Shown in pieces: positions 33,554 through 42,271 of a stretch of DNA of 64,000 nt (positions are counted from its first letter, which is position 1; every line of letters starts with the position of its first letter). The notes under the pieces are model-generated. The model ran no database searches and was not told the DNA's origin. It saw nothing but the letters and a program-made list of their open reading frames with translations. Made by a program: the position numbers and the translations under genes. This stretch comes from Streptococcus pneumoniae (GTDB taxonomy: Bacteria; Bacillota; Bacilli; Lactobacillales; Streptococcaceae), in NCBI RefSeq assembly GCF_001113365.1, contig NZ_CKYA01000001.1:131501-195500 (forward strand). The letters are read 5' to 3'.

Positions 33554-34657
33554 ATGGTTAAATATGGTGTTGTTGGAACAGGATATTTTGGAGCTGAATT
33601 GGCTCGTTATATGCAAAAGAATGATGGAGCAGAGATTACTCTTCTCTATGATCCAGATAATGCAGAGGCAGTTGCAGAAGAATTGGGAGCAAAAGTAGCA
33701 AGTTCCCTAGATGAGTTGGTTTCTAGCGATGAAGTAGATTGTGTCATTGTCGCAACTCCAAATAATCTTCATAAAGAGCCAGTTATTAAGGCTGCACAAC
33801 ATGGTAAAAATGTTTTCTGTGAAAAACCAATTGCGCTTTCTTATCAAGATTGTCGCGAGATGGTAGATGCGTGTAAAGAAAACAATGTAACCTTTATGGC
33901 AGGACATATTATGAATTTCTTCAATGGTGTCCATCATGCAAAAGAACTCATAAATCAAGGAGTCATCGGAGACGTTCTATATTGTCACACAGCTCGTAAT
34001 GGTTGGGAAGAACAACAACCGTCCGTATCATGGAAAAAAATTCGTGAAAAATCAGGTGGTCACTTGTATCACCACATCCATGAGTTGGATTGTGTTCAAT
34101 TTCTTATGGGTGGCATGCCTGAAACTGTAACCATGACAGGTGGAAATGTAGCCCATGAAGGTGAACATTTCGGTGATGAAGATGATATGATTTTTGTCAA
34201 TATGGAATTTTCTAATAAGCGTTTTGCCTTGTTAGAATGGGGTTCAGCTTATCGTTGGGGTGAACATTATGTCTTAATTCAAGGAACCAAAGGTGCCATT
34301 CGCTTAGACCTATTCAACTGTAAAGGAACTCTTAAGCTAGATGGACAAGAAAGTTATTTCCTGATTCACGAATCTCAAGAAGAAGATGATGATCGGACTC
34401 GTATCTATCATAGTACAGAGATGGATGGAGCAATTGCTTATGGTAAACCAGGTAAACGTACTCCATTATGGCTATCATCTGTCATTGATAAAGAAATGCG
34501 CTATCTGCATGAGATTATGCAGGGAGCTCCAGTATCAGAAGAATTTGCAAAACTATTGACAGGTGAAGCTGCTTTAGAAGCGATTGCTACTGCAGATGCT
34601 TGTACCCAGTCTATGTTTGAAGATCGCAAAGTAAAATTGTCAGAAATTGTAAAATAA
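33554..34657 (+). CDS. Gfo/Idh/MocA-family oxidoreductase
   Basis: A 367-residue NAD(P)-dependent oxidoreductase. The Rossmann motif GVVGTGYFG is at the N-terminus, the family's EKP motif (FCEKPIAL) is near residue 95, and a conserved HIHELD stretch about 177 has a catalytic His. Relatives in sialic-acid loci (E. coli YjhC, R. gnavus RgNanOx) convert 2,7-anhydro-Neu5Ac to Neu5Ac by redox cycling. The position beside the ABC importer and nanE fits that role; it is inferred from the family and locus. nanB, whose product makes the 2,7-anhydro form in pneumococci, is not in this window. Confidence 0.85.
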   Translation: MVKYGVVGTGYFGAELARYMQKNDGAEITLLYDPDNAEAVAEELGAKVASSLDELVSSDEVDCVIVATPNNLHKEPVIKAAQHGKNVFCEKPIALSYQDCREMVDACKENNVTFMAGHIMNFFNGVHHAKELINQGVIGDVLYCHTARNGWEEQQPSVSWKKIREKSGGHLYHHIHELDCVQFLMGGMPETVTMTGGNVAHEGEHFGDEDDMIFVNMEFSNKRFALLEWGSAYRWGEHYVLIQGTKGAIRLDLFNCKGTLKLDGQESYFLIHESQEEDDDRTRIYHSTEMDGAIAYGKPGKRTPLWLSSVIDKEMRYLHEIMQGAPVSEEFAKLLTGEAALEAIATADACTQSMFEDRKVKLSEIVK

Positions 34658-34695
34658 ATTTTGGTATTCTCCTATTATAGGTCGACTTGCTCCTC

Positions 34696-34795
34696 TGAAA
34701 GTACTTTTAGAGGAGCTGTTTGACTTGGCTAGTTTTTGAAACTGGAATCTATCCTACTACAAACTCTTGAAAGCGTTTTATTTTTAAGGTATAAT
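34696..34795 (+). promoter_or_regulatory. Sialic-acid promoter P2, upstream of nanE
   Basis: Site 1, TGAAAGTACTTTTA, is at 34696. Site 2, GAAACTGGAATCTA, is at 34738 (42 bp later). The TTGAAA -35 lies inside the cre-like TTGAAAGCGTTTTAT at 34767-34781, and TATAAT is at 34790-34795 (17-bp spacer). Distances are identical to those of P1 and P3. Confidence 0.75.
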
Positions 34796-34836
34796 AATCT
34801 CATAGAAACAAAGAAAAAGGAAAAGGAGGAAAGAGG

Positions 34837-35535
34837 ATGCCACAGATTAGCAAAGAAGCCTTGATTGAGCAAATCAAAGATGGAATCATCGTTTCTTGTC
34901 AGGCTCTTCCTCATGAACCGCTTTATACAGAAGCGGGAGGGGTGATTCCCTTGCTGGTCAAAGCGGCTGAGCAAGGTGGAGCAGTCGGTATCCGAGCCAA
35001 TAGTGTTCGCGATATCAAGGAAATCAAGGAAGTCACCAAACTTCCGATTATTGGGATAATCAAACGAGATTATCCGCCACAAGAACCCTTCATCACGGCT
35101 ACCATGAAAGAAGTTGATGAATTGGCAGAACTGGACATCGAGGTGATTGCTCTGGATTGTACCAAGCGTGAACGCTACGATGGTTTGAAAATTCAAGAGT
35201 TCATTCGTCAGGTCAAGGAGAAATATCCTAACCAGCTCTTGATGGCGGACACCAGTACTTTTGAAGAAGGATTGGCAGCGGTCGAAGCAGGAATTGACTT
35301 TGTCGGAACAACCTTATCAGGCTACACCTCCTACAGTCCAAAAGTAGACGGTCCAGATTTTGAACTCATCAAAAAACTCTGCGATGCAGGTGTAGATGTC
35401 ATTGCAGAAGGGAAAATTCATACACCAGAACAAGCCAAACAAATCCTTGAATATGGAGTGCGAGGCATCGTTGTTGGTGGCGCTATTACTAGACCAAAAG
35501 AGATTACGGAACGCTTTGTTGCTGGTCTCAAATAA
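34837..35535 (+). CDS. nanE: N-acetylmannosamine-6-phosphate 2-epimerase
   Basis: A 232-residue TIM-barrel NanE that converts ManNAc-6-P to GlcNAc-6-P, feeding sialic acid into amino-sugar catabolism. Family segments include VSCQALPHEPLY, GIIKRDYP, ALDCTKRER, ADTSTFEEGLAA and AEGKIHTPEQA with the catalytic Lys/Glu pair. GGAGGAAAGAGG precedes the ATG. It is the first gene after promoter P2 and is followed by satABC. The PTS permease found after nanE in pneumococcal strains is missing. Confidence 0.95.
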   Translation: MPQISKEALIEQIKDGIIVSCQALPHEPLYTEAGGVIPLLVKAAEQGGAVGIRANSVRDIKEIKEVTKLPIIGIIKRDYPPQEPFITATMKEVDELAELDIEVIALDCTKRERYDGLKIQEFIRQVKEKYPNQLLMADTSTFEEGLAAVEAGIDFVGTTLSGYTSYSPKVDGPDFELIKKLCDAGVDVIAEGKIHTPEQAKQILEYGVRGIVVGGAITRPKEITERFVAGLK

Positions 35536-35579
35536 CACAATCTTAAAACAGAGGAGAGTGGTGGATGAGTAGGATGGAA

Positions 35580-35593
35580 TGAAATCGCATACA
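35580..35593 (+). promoter_or_regulatory. Weak cre-like site upstream of satA
   Basis: TGAAATCGCATACA matches TGWNANCGNTNWCA except one position. It lies between nanE and satA, about 60 bp before the lipoprotein gene. It could allow internal catabolite control; low confidence. Confidence 0.35.
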
Positions 35594-35649
35594 AGAAATA
35601 AAGAACTCATTATCCAAGTTGGATACGCTTATAAAATAGGAGAATACAA

Positions 35650-36978
35650 ATGAAATTTAGAAAATTAGCTTGTACAGTACTTGCGAGTGCTGCGGTTCTT
35701 GGTCTTGCTGCTTGTGGCAATTCTGGCGGAAGTAAAGATGCTGGCAAATCAGGTGGTGACGGTGCCAAAACAGAAATCACTTGGTGGGCATTCCCAGTAT
35801 TTACCCAAGAAAAAACTGGTGACGGTGTTGGAACTTATGAAAAATCAATCATCGAAGCTTTTGAAAAAGCCAATCCAGATGTAAAAGTGAAATTGGAAAC
35901 CATCGACTTCAAGTCAGGTCCTGAAAAAATCACAACAGCTATCGAAGCTGGAACAGCTCCAGATGTACTCTTTGATGCACCAGGACGTATCATCCAATAC
36001 GGTAAAAACGGTAAATTGGCTGAGTTGAACGACCTCTTCACAGATGAATTTGTTAAAGATGTCAATAACGAAAACATCGTACAAGCAAGTAAAGCTGGAG
36101 ACAAGGCTTACATGTATCCAATTAGTTCTGCCCCATTCTACATGGCAATGAACAAGAAAATGCTAGAAGATGCTGGAGTAGCAAACCTTGTAAAAGAAGG
36201 TTGGACAACTGATGATTTTGAAAAAGTATTGAAAGCACTCAAAGACAAGGGTTACACACCAGGTTCATTGTTCAGTTCTGGTCAAGGGGGAGACCAAGGA
36301 ACACGTGCCTTTATCTCTAACCTTTATAGCGGTTCTGTAACAGATGAAAAAGTTAGCAAATATACAACTGATGATCCTAAATTTGTCAAAGGTCTTGAAA
36401 AAGCAACTAGCTGGATTAAAGACAATTTGCTCAATAATGGTTCACAATTTGACGGTGGAGCAGATATCCAAAACTTTGCCAACGGTCAAACATCTTACAC
36501 AATCCTTTGGGCACCAGCTCAAAATGGTATCCAAGCTAAACTTTTAGAAGCAAGTAAGGTAGAAGTGGTAGAAGTACCATTCCCATCAGACGAAGGTAAA
36601 CCAGCTCTTGAATACCTTGTAAACGGGTTTGCAGTATTCAACAACAAAGACGACAAGAAAGTTGCAGCATCTAAGAAATTCATCCAATTTATTGCGGATG
36701 ACAAAGAATGGGGTCCAAAAGACGTTGTTCGTACAGGTGCCTTCCCAGTTCGTACATCATTTGGCAAACTTTATGATGACAAACGTATGGAAACAATCAG
36801 TGGTTGGACTAAATACTACTCACCATACTACAACACTATCAATGGTTTTGCTGAAATGAGAACACTTTGGTTCCCAATGTTGCAATCTGTATCAAATGGT
36901 GACGAAAAACCAGCGGACGCTTTGAAAGCCTTCACTGAAAAAGCGAACGAAACAATTAAAAAAGCTACAAAACAATAA
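35650..36978 (+). CDS. satA: Sialic-acid ABC transporter binding lipoprotein SatA
   Basis: A 442-residue lipoprotein with lipobox LAAC-G (about 19-23), a Ser/Gly/Lys linker and a family-1 solute-binding domain with TWWAFPVFTQ at the start. In pneumococci the satABC transporter at this position is the main sialic-acid importer. The binding-protein and permease order is the same here. A strong hairpin follows the stop codon, as at the other binding-protein gene in this window, and probably sets the ratio to the permeases. Confidence 0.92.
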   Translation: MKFRKLACTVLASAAVLGLAACGNSGGSKDAGKSGGDGAKTEITWWAFPVFTQEKTGDGVGTYEKSIIEAFEKANPDVKVKLETIDFKSGPEKITTAIEAGTAPDVLFDAPGRIIQYGKNGKLAELNDLFTDEFVKDVNNENIVQASKAGDKAYMYPISSAPFYMAMNKKMLEDAGVANLVKEGWTTDDFEKVLKALKDKGYTPGSLFSSGQGGDQGTRAFISNLYSGSVTDEKVSKYTTDDPKFVKGLEKATSWIKDNLLNNGSQFDGGADIQNFANGQTSYTILWAPAQNGIQAKLLEASKVEVVEVPFPSDEGKPALEYLVNGFAVFNNKDDKKVAASKKFIQFIADDKEWGPKDVVRTGAFPVRTSFGKLYDDKRMETISGWTKYYSPYYNTINGFAEMRTLWFPMLQSVSNGDEKPADALKAFTEKANETIKKATKQ

Positions 36979-36995
36979 GCACTAAATCAGATTGA

Positions 36996-37046
36996 TCCCT
37001 CCCTTTTCCCTGTGCATAGTCTATGTAAGAAAAGGGAGGATTTTGT
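36996..37046 (+). terminator. Hairpin / partial terminator between satA and satB
   Basis: Stem tccctcccttttc / gaaaagggagga with a 20-nt loop, followed by TTTTGTTT. It is strong enough to act as a partial terminator, so satB and satC would be expressed at a lower level than satA. Confidence 0.7.
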
Positions 37047-37178
37047 TTGAAATGTAAGGAACTGTCACGAAATTAAAATGAAGTTCTTACATAAGCGAAT
37101 CTTAAAAAATTTCATTTTGATTTTAAAACAGTTCAAGAAAGTCAAAAAATTATTCTATTTGAAAGAGAGGTGCCGACT

Positions 37179-38066
37179 GTGAAAGTCAATAAAATTCGTA
37201 TGCGGGAAACAGTGATTTCCTATGCTTTCCTAGCACCAGTATTATTCTTCTTTGTCATCTTTGTATTGGCTCCTATGATTATGGGATTCATTACAAGTTT
37301 CTTTAACTACTCAATGACGAAATTTGAGTTTGTAGGCTTGGACAACTATGTTCGTATGTTTAAGGACCCTGTCTTTATGAAGTCTTTGATCAATACCGTG
37401 ATTCTGGTTATTGGATCTGTACCGGTTGTTGTTCTGTTCTCACTCTTTGTAGCATCTCAGACCTATCATCAAAATGCCATTGCCAGATCCTTCTACCGTT
37501 TCGTCTTCTTCCTTCCTGTTGTAACAGGTAGTGTTGCCGTAACAGTTGTTTGGAAATGGATTTATGATCCACTATCAGGGATTCTAAACTTTGTCCTCAA
37601 GTCAAGTCATATCATTACTCAAAACATTTCATGGCTGGGTGATAAGCACTGGGCATTGATGGCGATTATGATTATCCTCTTAACCACTTCAGTTGGTCAG
37701 CCCATTATCCTTTATATCGCTGCCATGGGGAATATTGACAATTCACTGGTTGAAGCGGCGCGTGTTGATGGTGCAACTGAGTTTCAAGTTTTCTGGAAGA
37801 TTAAATGGCCAAGCCTTCTTCCAACAACTCTTTATATTGCAATCATCACAACAATTAACTCATTCCAGTGTTTCGCCTTGATTCAGTTGTTGACATCTGG
37901 TGGTCCAAACTACTCAACAAGTACACTTATGTACTACCTTTACGAAAAAGCCTTCCAATTGACAGAGTATGGCTATGCCAACACCATCGGTGTCTTCTTG
38001 GCAGTCATGATTGCTATCGTAAGCTTTGTTCAATTTAAAGTACTTGGAAACGACGTAGAATACTAA
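37179..38066 (+). CDS. satB: Sialic-acid ABC transporter permease SatB
   Basis: A 295-residue MalF-type permease with six hydrophobic segments and the EAA loop (SLVEAARVDGATEFQVFW). I start it at GTG 37179, eight bases after GAGAGG; an upstream in-frame GTG at 37170 overlaps the ribosome site. The GTG start should lower expression. It pairs with SatC; the gap between them is 15 nt. Confidence 0.9.
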   Translation: MKVNKIRMRETVISYAFLAPVLFFFVIFVLAPMIMGFITSFFNYSMTKFEFVGLDNYVRMFKDPVFMKSLINTVILVIGSVPVVVLFSLFVASQTYHQNAIARSFYRFVFFLPVVTGSVAVTVVWKWIYDPLSGILNFVLKSSHIITQNISWLGDKHWALMAIMIILLTTSVGQPIILYIAAMGNIDNSLVEAARVDGATEFQVFWKIKWPSLLPTTLYIAIITTINSFQCFALIQLLTSGGPNYSTSTLMYYLYEKAFQLTEYGYANTIGVFLAVMIAIVSFVQFKVLGNDVEY

Positions 38067-38081
38067 AGAAAGGAGACAGCT

Positions 38082-38921
38082 ATGCAATCTACAGAAAAAA
38101 AACCATTAACAGCCTTTACTGTTATTTCAACAATCATTTTGCTCTTGTTGACTGTGCTGTTCATCTTTCCATTCTACTGGATTTTGACAGGGGCATTCAA
38201 ATCACAACCTGATACAATCGTTATTCCTCCTCAGTGGTTCCCTAAAATGCCAACCATGGAAAACTTCCAACAACTCATGGTGCAGAACCCTGCCTTACAA
38301 TGGATGTGGAACTCAGTATTTATCTCATTGGTAACCATGTTCCTAGTCTGTGCAACCTCATCTCTAGCAGGTTATGTATTGGCTAAAAAACGTTTCTATG
38401 GTCAACGTATCCTCTTCGCTATCTTCATCGCTGCTATGGCGCTTCCAAAACAAGTTGTCCTTGTACCATTGGTACGTATCGTTAACTTCATGGGAATTCA
38501 CGATACTCTCTGGGCAGTTATCTTACCTTTGATTGGATGGCCATTTGGGGTCTTCCTCATGAAACAGTTCAGTGAAAATATCCCTACAGAATTGCTCGAA
38601 TCAGCTAAAATCGATGGTTGTGGTGAGATTCGTACCTTCTGGAGCGTAGCCTTCCCAATTGTAAAACCAGGGTTTGCAGCCCTTGCAATCTTTACTTTCA
38701 TCAATACTTGGAATGACTACTTCATGCAGTTGGTTATGTTGACTTCACGTCAAAACTTGACTATCTCACTTGGGGTTGCGACCATGCAGGCTGAAATGGC
38801 AACCAACTATGGTTTGATCATGGCAGGAGCTGCCCTTGCTGCTGTGCCAATCGTAACAGTCTTCCTTGTCTTCCAAAAATCCTTCACACAGGGTATTACT
38901 ATGGGAGCTGTTAAGGGATAA
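38082..38921 (+). CDS. satC: Sialic-acid ABC transporter permease SatC
   Basis: A 279-residue MalG-type permease with six membrane segments and the EAA-like ELLESAKIDGCGEIRTFW segment. It is the second channel subunit of the SatABC importer. AAAGGAGA precedes the ATG. No ATPase gene is present, so a shared MsmK-type ATPase from elsewhere in the genome is expected. Confidence 0.9.
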   Translation: MQSTEKKPLTAFTVISTIILLLLTVLFIFPFYWILTGAFKSQPDTIVIPPQWFPKMPTMENFQQLMVQNPALQWMWNSVFISLVTMFLVCATSSLAGYVLAKKRFYGQRILFAIFIAAMALPKQVVLVPLVRIVNFMGIHDTLWAVILPLIGWPFGVFLMKQFSENIPTELLESAKIDGCGEIRTFWSVAFPIVKPGFAALAIFTFINTWNDYFMQLVMLTSRQNLTISLGVATMQAEMATNYGLIMAGAALAAVPIVTVFLVFQKSFTQGITMGAVKG

Positions 38922-38973
38922 GAAACGATTTCTTTTACAGTATCAATTTGCTATTGCTAGCACTATCTAAAAG

Positions 38974-39014
38974 CCTCCGACAGTAAATGACACTGTTGGA
39001 GGTGTTAGTTTTAA
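38974..39014 (+). terminator. Hairpin after satC
   Basis: cctccgacagt / actgttggagg, an 11-bp stem with one G-T pair, followed by TGTTAGTTTT. A modest terminator or processing site between satC and the second yhcH gene. Confidence 0.6.
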
Positions 39015-39046
39015 TCGCTTAATGACGATTTTTAAAGGAGAAAATA

Positions 39047-39499
39047 ATGATTTTTGACGATTTGAAAAACATCACCTTTTACAAAGGAATTCATCCCAAT
39101 TTAGACAAGGCTATCGACTATCTCTACCAACATCGTAAAGATTCTTTCGAATTAGGAAAATATGATATTGATGGTGACAAGGTCTTTCTAGTTGTTCAAG
39201 AAAATGTCCTAAATAAAGCTGAAAATGACCAGTTTGAACATCACAAGAACTATGCAGACTTGCATTTGTTGGTAGAAGGGCATGAATATTCGAGCTACGG
39301 TTCACGGATCAAAGACGAGGCAGTAGCATTTGACGAAGCAAGTGACATTGGTTTTGTCCATTGTCATGAACACTACCCACTCTTGTTGGGTTATCACAAT
39401 TTTGTGATTTTCTTCCCAGGAGAGCCACATCAACCAAATGGTTATGCAGGTATGGAAGATCAAGTTCGCAAGTATTTGTTTAAAATTTTAATTGATTAG
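39047..39499 (+). CDS. YhcH/YjgK/YiaL-family protein, second copy
   Basis: 150 residues, the same DUF386 cupin family as the gene at 29621, with EHHKNYADLHLLVEGHE and FPGEPHQPNGY metal-ligand motifs. The two are distant paralogues in the same locus. Each is paired with an ABC importer, suggesting one anomerase-type protein per transport system. The metal ligands are intact. AAAGGAGAAA precedes the ATG. Confidence 0.85.
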   Translation: MIFDDLKNITFYKGIHPNLDKAIDYLYQHRKDSFELGKYDIDGDKVFLVVQENVLNKAENDQFEHHKNYADLHLLVEGHEYSSYGSRIKDEAVAFDEASDIGFVHCHEHYPLLLGYHNFVIFFPGEPHQPNGYAGMEDQVRKYLFKILID

Positions 39500-39633
39500 A
39501 ATGATCAGCAGAGATAGCTGATGACTATCTTATTAAGTACTTTTGAAAATTGAGTTTAAGAGTTGAATCTTATCAATTGATAAATCGGAATGATTTAGCA
39601 AGTGATATAAATTAAATTATAGGGGGAGCAAAG

Positions 39634-40278
39634 ATGTCACAAAAAGGAAGAAGTCTCATCAAGGCTGCATTTGATACAGATAATTTTCTAATGCGAATTA
39701 GTGAGAAGGTTTTAGATGTTGTAACAGTCAATCTTCTCTTTGTAGTAACTTGTTTGCCAATCGTAACGATTGGAGTGGCTAAAATCAGCCTCTACGAGAC
39801 CATGTTCGAAGTTAAGAAGAGCAGACGTGTTCCAGTTTTTAGAACCTATCTAAGAGTTTTCAGGCAAAATCTGAAACTAGGTTTTCAGTTGGGAATGTTA
39901 GAATTAGGAATTGTGTTTCTTACCCTTTCAGATCTCTATCTTTTCTGGGGTCAAACAGCTCTGCCCTTCCAATTGGTTAAAGCTATTTGTCTAGGCATTC
40001 TTATCTTCCTCACTATTGTGATGTTGGCTAGTTACCCTATCGCGGCACGTTATGACCTATCTTGGAAAGAAATTCTTCAAAAAGGATTGATGTTGGCTAG
40101 TTTTAATGCTCCTTGGTTTATCTTGATGATCGTAATTATCTTTTTGATTTTGATGATTCTATATCTATCAGCCTTTACCCTTCTATTGGGAGGATCAGCT
40201 TTTATTCTCTTTGGTTTTGGACTTCTTGCTTTTTTACAAGTGGGAGTGATGGAAAAGCTATTTGCTAAGTATGAGTAA
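39634..40278 (+). CDS. YesL-family (DUF624) membrane protein
   Basis: A 214-residue membrane protein with an N-terminal segment (about 1-25) containing the DTDNFLMRISEKVLDVV pattern of DUF624/YesL and five hydrophobic helices. YesL proteins commonly lie with sugar ABC transporters of the MalFG type, but their exact role is unknown. AGGGGGAGC precedes the ATG. It closes the sat-yhcH group before promoter P3. Confidence 0.8.
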   Translation: MSQKGRSLIKAAFDTDNFLMRISEKVLDVVTVNLLFVVTCLPIVTIGVAKISLYETMFEVKKSRRVPVFRTYLRVFRQNLKLGFQLGMLELGIVFLTLSDLYLFWGQTALPFQLVKAICLGILIFLTIVMLASYPIAARYDLSWKEILQKGLMLASFNAPWFILMIVIIFLILMILYLSAFTLLLGGSAFILFGFGLLAFLQVGVMEKLFAKYE

Positions 40279-40294
40279 GGGTTGCAATTATTTC

Positions 40295-40394
40295 TGAAAC
40301 TACTTTCAAACGCTCCAAACGCTATTCTATAAGTGAGAAACTAAAATCTAAGTGTCTATAAGATATTGAAAGCCTTTTCGGTAAAGTGTATACT
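40295..40394 (+). promoter_or_regulatory. Sialic-acid promoter P3, upstream of nanL
   Basis: Site 1, TGAAACTACTTTCA, is at 40295. Site 2, GAAACTAAAATCTA, is at 40337 (42 bp). TTGAAA is at 40366 within the cre-like TTGAAAGCCTTTTCG, and TATACT is at 40389-40394 (17-bp spacer). Distances are the same as at P1 and P2. Confidence 0.75.
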
Positions 40395-40451
40395 AAAGAA
40401 GTAAAGAAAGAATCTGCTTTAGCAGAAAATAAAAATAATAGGAGAAAATCT

Positions 40452-41369
40452 ATGTCAGATTTGAAAAAATACGAAGGTGTCATTCCAGCCTTCTACGCAT
40501 GTTATGATGATCAAGGAGAAGTAAGCCCAGAGCGTACACGTGCCTTGGTTCAATACTTCATTGATAAAGGTGTTCAAGGTCTTTACGTCAATGGTTCTTC
40601 TGGTGAATGTATCTACCAAAGTGTTGAAGACCGCAAGTTAATCTTGGAAGAAGTCATGGCAGTTGCCAAAGGTAAATTGACCATCATTGCTCACGTTGCT
40701 TGCAACAACACCAAAGACAGTATGGAACTTGCTCGCCATGCTGAAAGCTTGGGTGTAGATGCTATTGCAACGATTCCGCCAATTTATTTCCGCTTACCAG
40801 AATATTCAGTTGCTAAATATTGGAACGATATCAGTTCTGCAGCTCCAAACACAGACTATGTCATCTACAACATTCCTCAATTGGCAGGGGTTGCTTTGAC
40901 TCCAAGCCTTTACACTGAAATGTTGAAAAACCCTCGTGTTATCGGTGTGAAGAACTCTTCTATGCCAGTTCAAGATATCCAAACCTTTGTGAGCCTTGGT
41001 GGGGAAGACCATATCGTCTTTAACGGTCCAGATGAACAGTTCCTAGGTGGTCGCCTCATGGGTGCCAAAGCTGGTATCGGTGGTACTTATGGTGCTATGC
41101 CAGAACTCTTCTTGAAACTCAACCAATTGATTGCGGATAAAGATTTAGAAACAGCGCGTGAATTGCAGTATGCTATCAACGCTATCATTGGTAAATTGAC
41201 TGCTGCACATGGAAATATGTACGGTGTGATTAAGGAAGTCTTGAAAATCAATGAAGGTTTGAATATTGGATCTGTTCGTTCACCTTTGACACCAGTGACT
41301 GAAGACGATCATCCAGTTGTAGAAGCAGCTGCAGCCTTGATTCGTGAAATCAAGGAGCGCTTCCTCTAA
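40452..41369 (+). CDS. nanL: N-acetylneuraminate lyase
   Basis: A 305-residue TIM-barrel aldolase of the DHDPS/NAL family that splits Neu5Ac to ManNAc and pyruvate. The Schiff-base Lys is in VIGVKNSSMPV and the catalytic Tyr is in DYVIYNIPQLAG. The GSSGE motif at GLYVNGSSGECIY is typical of NAL. I start it at the ATG 40452 (after GGAGAAAATC) because the family begins MSDLKKYEGVIPA; the frame extends upstream to 40386 without a ribosome site. It is the first gene after P3. Confidence 0.95.
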   Translation: MSDLKKYEGVIPAFYACYDDQGEVSPERTRALVQYFIDKGVQGLYVNGSSGECIYQSVEDRKLILEEVMAVAKGKLTIIAHVACNNTKDSMELARHAESLGVDAIATIPPIYFRLPEYSVAKYWNDISSAAPNTDYVIYNIPQLAGVALTPSLYTEMLKNPRVIGVKNSSMPVQDIQTFVSLGGEDHIVFNGPDEQFLGGRLMGAKAGIGGTYGAMPELFLKLNQLIADKDLETARELQYAINAIIGKLTAAHGNMYGVIKEVLKINEGLNIGSVRSPLTPVTEDDHPVVEAAAALIREIKERFL

Positions 41370-41386
41370 TCCATAAGGAGGTATTT

Positions 41387-42271
41387 ATGACACACTACGT
41401 TGCAATTGATATCGGTGGAACCAACATCAAATATGGTTTGATTGACCAAGAAGGCCAACTTCTTGAATCGCATGAAATGCCAACAGAGGCGCATAAAGGT
41501 GGACCTCATATCTTACAAAAGACCAAAGATATTGTAGCCAGCTATTTAGAAAAAGGCCCAGTAGCAGGTGTTGCCATTTCTTCTGCAGGAATGGTGGATC
41601 CAGATAAGGGTGAGATTTTCTATGCTGGGCCTCAGATTCCAAACTATGCAGGAACTCAGTTCAAAAAGGAAATCGAGACTAGCTTTACTATTCCTTGTGA
41701 GATTGAAAATGATGTCAACTGTGCAGGTCTGGCTGAGGCAGTATCTGGTTCAGGCAAGGGAGCAAGTGTCACCCTTTGCCTGACTATTGGAACAGGTATC
41801 GGTGGTTGTTTGATTATGGATGGGAAAGTCTTCCATGGATTTAGCAATTCGGCCTGTGAAGTTGGTTATATGCATATGCAGGATGGAGCTTTCCAAGACT
41901 TAGCCTCAACCACAGCTTTGGTTCGTTATGTAGCAGAAGCACATGGTGATCCAGTTGACCAGTGGAATGGCCGACGCATTTTCAAGGAAGCCACTGAGGG
42001 CAATAAACTCTGCATGGAAGGTATTGACCGCATGGTAGACTATCTAGGAAAAGGTCTGGCAAATATTTGCTACGTTGCCAATCCAGAGGTGGTCATTCTC
42101 GGGGGTGGTATCATGGGGCAAGAGGCAATCCTCAAACCCAAGATTCGCAAAGCTTTGAAAGAGGCTTTGGTGCCAAGTCTGGCTGATAAGACGAGATTAG
42201 AATTCGCCCATCACCAGAATACAGCAGGTATGTTAGGAGCTTATTATCACTTTAAAACAAAACAATCCTAG
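41387..42271 (+). CDS. nanK: N-acetylmannosamine kinase, ROK family
   Basis: A 294-residue ROK kinase with N-terminal ATP-site DIGGTNIKYG, the catalytic ENDVNCAG and the GTGIGGCLI motif. It would phosphorylate ManNAc to ManNAc-6-P, the substrate of NanE. The cysteine cluster that binds zinc in many ROK proteins (CxCGxxGCxE) is not present here; the matching part reads CEVGYMHMQDGAFQDLAST. AAGGAGG precedes the ATG. Its stop codon lies inside the downstream terminator hairpin. Confidence 0.92.
   Translation: MTHYVAIDIGGTNIKYGLIDQEGQLLESHEMPTEAHKGGPHILQKTKDIVASYLEKGPVAGVAISSAGMVDPDKGEIFYAGPQIPNYAGTQFKKEIETSFTIPCEIENDVNCAGLAEAVSGSGKGASVTLCLTIGTGIGGCLIMDGKVFHGFSNSACEVGYMHMQDGAFQDLASTTALVRYVAEAHGDPVDQWNGRRIFKEATEGNKLCMEGIDRMVDYLGKGLANICYVANPEVVILGGGIMGQEAILKPKIRKALKEALVPSLADKTRLEFAHHQNTAGMLGAYYHFKTKQS

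Noticed and set aside
35536..35649. Possible remnant of a PTS permease gene between nanE and satA
   Set aside because: Only about 114 bases without a coding match lie there; I see no recognisable PTS sequence.
39532..39633. Possible fifth promoter of the two-site type before the YesL-family gene
   Set aside because: AAGTACTTTT is present but the second site is about 26 bp further on rather than 42, and no cre or good -10 box follows at the expected distance.
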